In this document: positions 48,681 through 64,000 of the stretch, one piece after another
How positions within the stretch are numbered: the stretch's first letter is position 1
Layout of the letters: each line of letters opens with the position of its first letter
Origin: Zygnema cylindricum
Lineage: Eukaryota > Streptophyta > Zygnematophyceae > Zygnematales > Zygnemataceae
DNA: 64,000 nucleotides
Assembly: GCA_037447655.1 (NCBI GenBank)
Contig: JBBHKE010000159.1
Location: 338,041 to 402,040, forward strand
Reading direction: 5' to 3'
The notes under the pieces: generated by a model
The model's input: the letters and a program-made list of their open reading frames with translations, nothing else
Database searches by the model: none
Told to the model about the DNA's origin: nothing
Position numbers and translations under genes: made by a program

Positions 48681-49022
48681 CTGAATATATCCACTGTAAA
48701 TTATGTACAAGTACAGAATCTGACAAAATGTACAGTTTCATGTCATTATGACGTTTGCATTACGCGGTTTGTTAAAGTGCGTTCTAAAAAGGAAAAAAAA
48801 CCAGGTCGTAAAACATCCCGTTCCCACATATTCGTCCGACAGCCGCGTTTTGACCGTGTGAATGTACGATTTGTGTACGATTAGAAACAGATTTTGTACG
48901 GAGACACTATATTAGTGTGAGCACTGTTTTAGACCGATTAATTTTTTTTTCAAAGAGTACCTCAATTACCGTAATCAAATAATTTAGAATGTGTGATTTA
49001 TTTAAAATGATAAATTCTTAAA

Positions 49023-49077
49023 TCGTACACCACTGTAATTAGCGTACATAACGCTAATTCAAACTCCCAGTGTAGTA
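49023..49077. mobile_element. miniature TACACC...GTGTA element, 55 bp
   Basis: TACACCACTGTAATTAGCGT faces ACGCTAATTCAAACTCCCAGTGTA with almost no interior. It looks like an internally deleted family member. Confidence 0.5.
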
Positions 49078-49242
49078 TTAATGGCACTGTAGTCTGTATT
49101 CCGACGCGGAAATAAGCGCGGGGATGGAAAGCGCGTTGTCAAAGCCGATGGCGAGTCTCGGCGTAGTGTTGGCGTCTGCGGTACCGCGTTGTGTCGTGCA
49201 TGTGGCTTGAATTCAACTGTTGCTATCAATACTGGAATCCAT

Positions 49243-49312
49243 AAAACTAAATATAAAACTAAAACTAAAACTAAAAATAAAACTAAAAATAAAACTAAAA
49301 ATAAAACTAGAA
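49243..49312. repeat. AAAACTAAAAAT microsatellite
   Basis: Consecutive AAACTAAA and AAAATAAAACT units over about 70 bp. Confidence 0.9.
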
Positions 49313-49339
49313 TATACTTTCAGGACCCTTTCAACCCTT

Positions 49340-50000
49340 TTCCTTTCGCTTTTCCTAACACTTCCCTCTCTTGTACCGCCTTCCCTTCCCTCTCTATTTC
49401 CTCTTCCCTTCATTCTTTTTCACAAACCGCCAAACACTTTTTTTCCTTACATCTTCCTCCACCTCTCCCCCTTCAATCTATTTTTACTCGTTCTCTTTTT
49501 TTTTTTTTTTTCTGTTACCTCCCCGTTTCCTTTGCCCCTCTCCTCCCCCCCCCCCCCCCCCCACCCCCCCCCCCCTCGCAAACTTTTTAGCCGCTAGCCA
49601 AAGCATTCAAATCCACACTGTTTTTTGTGAACTGGTTTCATGTACCTAAGCTTAACTCCTCTCCCCCCCTCTTTCTCCCTCTCTTTCTCCCTGCCCCCCC
49701 TCCTCTTCTCCCCTTCCCCCCCACCCACTTCCCCTCCCTCTCTCCCTCACCCCTCCTCTCCCCTCTCCCCCTCCTCTCCCTCTCCCCTCCTCCCTCTCTC
49801 TTCCTCTCTCCTATCTCTCCCCCTCTCTCTTCCTCACGCACTCTTCCTCTCTTACTCTTTCCTCTTCCCCTCTCTCTCTCTCTCCCTCTCCCCCAATCCC
49901 CGCCTCCCCCCTCCACTCTCCTCCTCTCTCCGCCTCTCTCTCCGCCTCTCTCTCCCTTACTCTCCCCCCCTCTCCTCCCCCCCCCGCCAGAGTATCTCCC
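49340..50000. repeat. pyrimidine tract with poly-C run
   Basis: CTCTCCCC-type sequence over 660 bp, with C runs at 49546-49575. Frames on both strands are Pro/Ser/Leu or Gly/Arg/Glu monotony. Confidence 0.9.
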
Positions 50001-50157
50001 CATATGCTGAGCTCCCAGTGACCGACCCTCTGGTCCACACTAATAAACAAAACCATCCAGATGTGCCGTTATGTACGGCACGACAAACAATCATAAATAT
50101 ACCTTTATAGTAAACAAAATGAAGAATAAAAATAAAAAACAGAACAAAAAAATAAAC

Positions 50158-50235
50158 AAGACAGTCTAAACAAGACAGTTTAAACAAGACAGTTTACACA
50201 AGACAGTTGAAACAAGACAGTTTAAACACGACAGT
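50158..50235. repeat. GTTTAAACAAGACA tandem repeat
   Basis: Five to six units of 14-15 bp. On the other strand this reads AACTGTCTTGTTTA, related to the 16-bp satellites at 28.2 and 36.3 kb. Confidence 0.85.
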
Positions 50236-50451
50236 TGATTGGTTTGTTTGGTCAAATAACTTGATTAGTTTGATTGGCTGTTGAATGCGAGACAAACTGA
50301 AAGTCATTTCAAAGACGTTGTAAAGTCACATAGAACTGCAAAGCAGAAAGCAACACAGAAACGCCTGACTGTAACTAGAAAAACAGTCAGTTAACTGATG
50401 TTCACAAGGAACAACCATAGGACAGTCCAGCATTACAACTGGCGCGTATTG

Positions 50452-50655
50452 TAGATCGCGAATCGTTATTAGAGTAAACAAATTATTGGCGCGGGGCTTA
50501 TATTAGACCTATTAAGTCTAATGTGTTCTAGAACAGTTTAAACAGTTAGCATTAACAAAAAAAAAATGGTATTATTACCACTATTCTGTGGTCAAAAGGC
50601 AAGAAAAAGCTGGGACCGGGAAAATGTTATAAACGCTAATAACGATTCACGGTGT
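50452..50655. mobile_element. TACACCG-family element, 204 bp
   Basis: The left end TAGATCGCGAATCGTTATTA and the right end TAATAACGATTCACGGTGT are inverted repeats. The interior is diverged. Confidence 0.65.
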
Positions 50656-50788
50656 CTCAAAAAACACACTTTTTTCCTACCAAACCAATTACATCAATCA
50701 AATTAAATCCAAAAAAGCATTCATTATGTACAGCACTCTCCCAGAACATACGGAATCTACATGCCTACTTTATCCATAGCCCAACTAA

Positions 50789-51073
50789 CTATTTCACAGT
50801 TTTCGGTTCTCTTTTGGGTACTTGCATTAAAGTAAATCCCGTTGTATCCATTTGCTTTAGCTGTTCCAACTGCCTTGTGCCCCTTCTTAATAGATGTTCT
50901 ATGGTTTGGTAATCTTTCCGTTCTACGTTTTTGGCGTTCCGTCGGACCTCTGACAGTACAAACTGCTCTATATTTTTCCGCGAATCAGGAGGTTTGTCTC
51001 GGGCAGCTCGCATTAAGGAACGAAAGAGACTGAGAACATCTTTTTGAAGACCGGAAAGACGTCGACCACTCAT
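50789..51073 (-). CDS. SDHAF1: SDHAF1-like LYR-family protein (succinate dehydrogenase assembly factor)
   Basis: 94 residues from the ATG at 51073 to the TAG at 50791-50789. The start MSGRRLSGLQKDVLSLFRSL carries the LYR-type motif (here LFR), followed by AAR. FVLSEVRRNAKNVERKDY and IEHLLRRGTRQLEQLK follow. These are the conserved blocks of plant and animal SDHAF1, a small mitochondrial matrix protein that helps deliver Fe-S clusters to the SDH2 subunit of complex II. The family is typically 80-115 residues, so this is full length with a short C-terminal tail (ending PKREPKTVK). Upstream on the same strand a TTTTCCAG acceptor-like site (51106-51113) suggests that the exon starts there and the leader is spliced. 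The frame stays open upstream of the chosen ATG, but that part is unlike the family. Confidence 0.88.
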   Translation of the reverse strand: MSGRRLSGLQKDVLSLFRSLMRAARDKPPDSRKNIEQFVLSEVRRNAKNVERKDYQTIEHLLRRGTRQLEQLKQMDTTGFTLMQVPKREPKTVK

Positions 51074-51289
51074 AATATTTGCTCCCACGTTGGCAGCATG
51101 GACACCTGGAAAACACCAGTTTACAAATTTACAAATTTTGGATTGAAAAGAGGAAGAGAATTCCCAACATGCTAAACTTGCAATAGTAAGAAACATTATA
51201 AAAAGACGGTTTCTTCCAATCCTGGGTAACTTAGGAACTTTGGATCCATCATACTTATTCTACCTGTTTTTATCATTATTAAAAATTTA

Positions 51290-51590
51290 AATCATCATTG
51301 ATGCTGGAGGAGTCAAACAAGAAAGTGGTAAGCAAATGACAGGAAGAAGGGAGAGAATAGAATGGAGTCAAAGGAGAGATAGGAAGGCCAAAGAGAAAGT
51401 CAATTAAAACAAAGAAGACATCGAGAGGGGGAAAAGGAAAGAGAATGCAAGGAGAGGAGCTGGAGATAGCGAAGAAACGAGAAAGCCAAGAAACAAGGAG
51501 AGATTGAAACGATGAAGAAAGTACAATAAAAGAGATAAAAGGTAAAGAAAGCAGAGAGAACAGGGCAAGGGCAATCAGAAAAGCCAAGTA
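51290..51590. repeat. purine-rich stretch
   Basis: Imperfect GAGAAAG/GGAGAGA sequence. On the minus strand it is pyrimidine-rich and lies upstream of the SDHAF1-like gene, where it may be leader or intron. Confidence 0.6.
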
Positions 51591-52430
51591 TAATTTTCTT
51601 TCAGAAAATCTGAATCAAACATTATTTGAGAAATGGGACTGCAATTTCACAAGAATTTAAAATACAGGTTTTTAAATAACCCATATCACAAAAATTCATA
51701 TCTTAATATGCAAATTCAAAATTCAAACAACCTAGACAGATATTTGTAATAAAAAATTACCGTTATTGACCTCAGCGTTAATTTCGAGATTGACATAAAC
51801 ATTCACTTCCCTCATCGAGAATTAGCATCGGTGTCACAAAACCGTCACATTGATACAGACAACAACACATCTGTCAGGTTCTCTAAGGGGCTTTTAGGAT
51901 TTGTGAAGTGTTTCTTAAGGATTTTTTAGGGTTTCTTAGGGTTATTTACATTGACCGTGTCGATAGGTTTACAAACGGTCGAAATGAATTTCAAACTTGC
52001 AATCACATTTATAAACATCCCATATTTCCACTGCCACTAAAATTCACATTCATACACTCTTATACTTTCCACTGTCTTTGATTCAACTTCACATTCACAC
52101 ATCCCTTTCACTCGCTATTCACACCCACCATACACACTTCCCGTGGAATTAACCTGAAAACCACAACTGGATCCATGCTCAGTTTCAGTTAATGTCCTTA
52201 TTGCAATATTTTGTCCACATGCCTTTTTGGAAGGTTAAAGAGATATCCCACATTGAGCTAGCAATATTTTTGCTCAATCCCAGTTTCCATACGGGTCAAA
52301 AAGCATAAGAAGAGAGTAGCGGTAAAAAAAACCTTCAATGCGATGCGGACAAAAATAAAAATTCGAGAAAATGGTTTTATTAAAACATAAGGGGAGCAGC
52401 TTTTCACAGGATTTGGCTGAGGCAAGAGCT
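51591..52430. other. spacer, no gene recognised
   Basis: AT-rich. It contains a short TTAGGATTT/TTAGGGTTT cluster (51891-51943) and otherwise nothing recognisable. Confidence 0.4.
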
Positions 52431-52432
52431 TA

Positions 52433-52655
52433 CGGGGAGGGAGGAGGAGGAAGAGGGAGGAAGGGAGGGAGAGGGAGAGGGACAGGGAGAGGAAAAGGAA
52501 AAGGAAGAGGGAGAGGGAGAGGGAGAGGGAGAGAGAGGGGGAGAGGGAGCGAGAGAGGGAGAGGGAGAGAGAGGGAGGGGAGATGGAGACGGAGAGGGAG
52601 AGGGCAAGGGAGTGGAAGAGGGAGAGGGAGAGAGAGAGGAGGATGGAGAGGGACC
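52433..52655. repeat. GGGAGA purine tract
   Basis: GAGAGGGAGAGGG units over about 220 bp. Low-complexity frames only. Confidence 0.95.
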
Positions 52656-53355
52656 GATGTTTATCTTCATATTACCCGAAACACTAGAATAAAATTACAA
52701 CTTACATCCATTTTCCATCCAACATACCTTCAATTTCCTTCCTCTCCCTCATTCTGACGCGTAATTCATTTTTGCATTATGTCATCACCTAATTCCCTTC
52801 TTTCTTCTCTCCTCATCACCCCATCCTACCTTCACTATGTTTCAACGCATTGAAGAACACCACAGGTCGTCAGAAGCAGACTCGAAGACTGTCAAGAGCT
52901 TCAAGATTCGGCAGTGCTGCTACAGACAGTTCCTTATTGCCAGAAAAAAGCCTTCTTAGCTCGAGAGCATTCCACGTTTCCCAGGAGATTTTTTACTTTT
53001 TAGGGTTCCGTGTTCCATCCGAGCAGGTGACGCTGGATTCGTGGCGTTTCCATTTCGTTTCGTAACTGCAAAATTCGTGGGCGAAGGTTCGCCGCTGGTT
53101 TGGACCAGCGTGCGACGCCACGTGGCACACAAATTATCTTCCGAAGTTTCCATTACCGTTGAAGCTCATCGTCATAGTACAGCTACAGCCTACAGGGCTG
53201 TACGTTTCAGCTCTCAGCCAAATATATCCAATGTACATATTGCGTACGGAAGCTCTCCAACATACCATGCGAAAGTTGCCTGTACTGTAGTAATTTCGTG
53301 CGACTACGATTTCTTAGGACACGCATGAATGTCCCTTAAATGTTGGATATCCGCA
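52656..53355. other. spacer between SDHAF1-like and RecQ genes
   Basis: A less AT-rich patch (52850-53330) has open frames on both strands but none that I recognise. It could hold promoter or leader sequence for either divergent gene. Confidence 0.35.
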
Positions 53356-53455
53356 GTGAAATTTTCGCACGTTTCGAAATTTTCGCACGTTTTGAAATTT
53401 TCGCACGTTTTGAAATTTTCGCACGTTTTGAAATTTTCGCACGTTTTGAAATTTG
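53356..53455. repeat. 18-bp tandem repeat upstream of the RecQ gene
   Basis: Five to six nearly identical units of GAAATTTTCGCACGTTTT end about 165 bp before the RecQ start codon. Each unit contains a CACGTT word, close to an E-box/G-box core. Confidence 0.9.
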
Positions 53456-53619
53456 CGCATAGCGATGTACATCATTGAATGCGGATGACGGATGGCTCAT
53501 ATCTCATTCATTTTCTTGTTACTCATCATTTTAATCGTTTTTCATATATTTTACGTATATTTGTGCAAAATGTGTTTGCACTTTTAGCATTTGTTTACGA
53601 TTGACAAGGGAACACTTCC

Positions 53620-61905
<8,286 letters not shown>

Positions 61906-62159
61906 GTGAGTTTTTCGACATTTTTTTTATGGGAATGTTCGGTTATGAGCATTTTTAAAAGGAAAAAGTAACATTAACCTTCTCATTAACCTCACTGACC
62001 TTTTTGTAATTTTTAAATTGCACCTCGGGTCTTTATATTACGATACAAATCGATAATTGTACACCGTGTGTCGCATTAAGCAAGTTTTTTCCATGTCCTA
62101 TTTTCATTTGGAGACCACCGATTTACCTTTCCCTTGCAACTGTCGGATAAAGTAAGGGA

Positions 62160-62560
62160 CAGGTGGGCCAAGAGCGCAAGAGGAAGAGGGAAAGGGAGAG
62201 GTATAGAGGAAGGGAGAGGGAGAGGGGGAGAGAGGGAGAGAGACAGTGGGATAGATAGGGAGATGGTGAGGGAGAGGTCGGGCATTATGAAGTGTGGGGG
62301 GAAGGGAGAGTCAGTGCAAAACCGAGAGGAGAGGCGTCCGGAAAGGGAGAGGGAGAAGTGGGAGAGAAGAGAGCATAGGGAAAAGGCGAGGGAGATGGAG
62401 AGGAGAAGGGAAAGGGATAGGGATAAGGATAAGGAGAGGAAGTGGGAGAGGGACAAGAGATGGGGAGTACAACGTGAGAGAGAGGGAAAGGGAGATAGAG
62501 AGGGTAAGGGAGAGGGTAGGTATTACGGATGAAGTCATGGTGACAAATAGAGTGGAAGGA
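62160..62560. repeat. GGGAGA purine tract
   Basis: GAGAGGGAGAGGG-type sequence of about 400 bp, between the duplicated RecQ block and the copia LTR. Confidence 0.9.
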
Positions 62561-62579
62561 AAGAGGATAGAAAAGTTAT

Positions 62580-62940
62580 GTTTTTTGTAAATTAAAGAAC
62601 TGTGGAAAATAAAAGGAAAGAACAAGCTAAATAGAGAAAATATCTCGAGGGTAACCTCTCGAGGACTAAAGGTACTTTACTAATCTGAAAGGGCACTTGA
62701 CCTTTCGGCCAAGAGCCACGGTCAAGATTTATAATCATATCTTGACTAGAATCTTATCACGTAGAAATCTATTGACTGCAAAACACAAAAAGACTGAATT
62801 ACAGAAATCCTAGATACTAGGATAGACTGCACAGATAACAGAATTCTGAATATCGTAATTCTAGAAAACAGAGTTCAGAATTTCGACATCTAAAAACATC
62901 GTCAGAAAACTAGCTTCTATCAAAGACTACTTTTCTAACA
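62580..62940 (-). repeat. probable 3' LTR of a copia element
   Basis: On the minus strand a polypurine tract AAAGAGGGGGGG (62952-62941) is followed by TGTTAGAAAAGTAG, as at the start of a copia LTR. The LTR would end in CA near 62580. Length about 360 bp. Its partner lies beyond the window, so the outer border is approximate. Confidence 0.55.
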
Positions 62941-62952
62941 CCCCCCCTCTTT

Positions 62953-64000
62953 GTTAGAAGGTAAAACCAGCAGAAGTTCGATGTAATTCGAACTGTGGTC
63001 GATGAAGAGACTTGGTAAGGAAGTCCGCCATCTGGAGAGAAGTCTGGCAGTATTGGAAGGTGAGAGTTCCAGCCGCGATAGTCTCCCGAGTGAAATGAAA
63101 CTGAATGTCTATGTGCTTGGTTCGTCGATGATGCACCGGGTTACTCATTAGAGCGAGAGCGCCTTGGGAGTCATATAATATTTGAGTCGGGGAAGTCTGA
63201 GGGAATTGAAGATTTGCAAGGAGAGATCGAAGCCAAATTGCTTCTTTGGCAGCATGTGTTGTTGCCATTTATTCAGCCTTAGTTGAGGACAAAGCAACAG
63301 TAGGCTGCTTTTTGGAGGCCCAAAAGACAAGAGCTCCTCCGAGTGAGAAGCAGAAACGAGAGGTGGAGCGGCGGTGTCGAGGTCTCCCCCCCAGTCTGCA
63401 TCTCAAAAACCAATGAGAGTAGGAGAGTCGCCACCAGAGAAGGTAAGGCGAAGGAACTTGGTGCCTTGCAGATAGCGGAGGACTCGCTTAGCCGCAAGGA
63501 GGTGCTCAGGGGTTGGGTTAGAAACAAATTGACTCAGTTGCCCGACTGCGACAGCAATGTCTGGCCGAGTGCCAGTCATTGCATACATGAGACTGCCGAC
63601 AATGGATCAATATAAGTCATGAATATCTCCGTGGACAGGCCCACCAGAGTTTGAAATGAGTTTGGTGTTGGCATCTAGTGGAGTGGAGATAGGAGAGCAC
63701 TAGGACATGGAGAACCTCTCTAGGACTTCTGAGATATACTTTTCGTGAGAGAGGTAGAGGGTTTTGGCTGGACGGTCACGGGAGACTAAAATGCCAAGGC
63801 AAAACTCTAATTCCCCTAAATCTGTCATGGAAAAATGCGAGTTCAACATGGCTTTAACTTGCACAATGGCAAGCAAAGAGGGACTAGAGAAGACAAGATC
63901 ATCGACGTAAATGATGATGATTATAAGGGAGTCGTTTTTACCTTTGAAGAAGATTTCGAAGTCGGCTGCAAGTTTACAAAAGCCCTCACGGATGAGGATG
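62953..64000 (-). pseudogene. copia retrotransposon pol, reverse transcriptase and RNase H part, dead
   Basis: Read on the minus strand from the window edge: reverse transcriptase with the YVDD active-site codons at 63909-63898, then FSMTDLGELEFCLGI. Next comes the linker YAMTGTRPDIAVAVGQLSQF, then RNase H with AKEAIWLRSLL, YDSQGALALM and RTKHIDIQFHF, ending near 62954. In-frame stops lie at 63702-63700, 63609-63607, 63405-63403 and 63271-63269, and the frame changes once between 63403 and 63271. The order protease-integrase-RT-RNase H is that of Ty1/copia; the upstream part lies beyond 64000. Confidence 0.93.

Noticed and set aside
49627-50110. Several long overlapping frames on both strands
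   Set aside because: All come from the pyrimidine tract at 49340-50000.

Overview
The window is nuclear DNA from a green, plant-lineage eukaryote. Genes are split by GT-AG introns of about 0.1 to 2 kb. Their products match plant protein families: a USP53/54-type ubiquitin hydrolase, a plant-type RecQ helicase (RECQL2 class), a plant SLC37/glycerol-3-phosphate-permease transporter and an SDHAF1-type LYR protein. Intergenic space is full of DNA transposons, copia debris and pyrimidine/purine tracts. I cannot name the species. Divergence from flowering plants, long repeat-filled introns and short exons would fit a charophyte alga or an early land plant, but that is inference.

Layout. 492-7155 (+): 3' part of the ubiquitin hydrolase gene. 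7156-12480: AT-rich spacer with a G/A tract, a small MITE and a possible gene start on the minus strand at 12387. 12495-16458: nest of non-autonomous DNA transposons, including one hAT-type element inserted inside another, each with its own perfect 8-bp target duplication. 17170-21368 (+): complete pirin/quercetinase-like gene in 8 exons with a possible organelle transit peptide. 22437-23348: another intact hAT-type element. 24300-30000: pyrimidine tracts and a dispersed repeat in two copies (third copy at 36.5 kb). 30048-34220: two MITEs, then a roughly 1.4-kb repeat in tandem, the second copy broken by a hAT-type insertion. 34331-35701: copia LTR and broken gag, cut by an assembly gap (35702-36006). 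38100-39540: degenerate satellite. 43323-45767 (-): SLC37-type transporter. 46-50.7 kb: MITE fragments and four TGACGTCA sites at exact 21-bp spacing. 50789-51073 (-): SDHAF1-like protein. 53620-61905 (+): RecQ helicase, 5' part only. 62153-64000: purine tract, copia LTR and dead copia pol (-).

The genes look like unrelated housekeeping genes; nothing suggests that they work together. The most unusual content is in the RecQ gene. Two consecutive exons (89 + 37 nt) occur twice inside 788-bp duplicated blocks, and both copies keep splice sites and reading frame. The 5' end of another exon is echoed three times upstream with pyrimidine tracts between. The second striking theme is an abundant, apparently related set of small terminal-inverted-repeat elements beginning TACACCGCGAATCG, found at about 14 places, some abutting over a shared TA.
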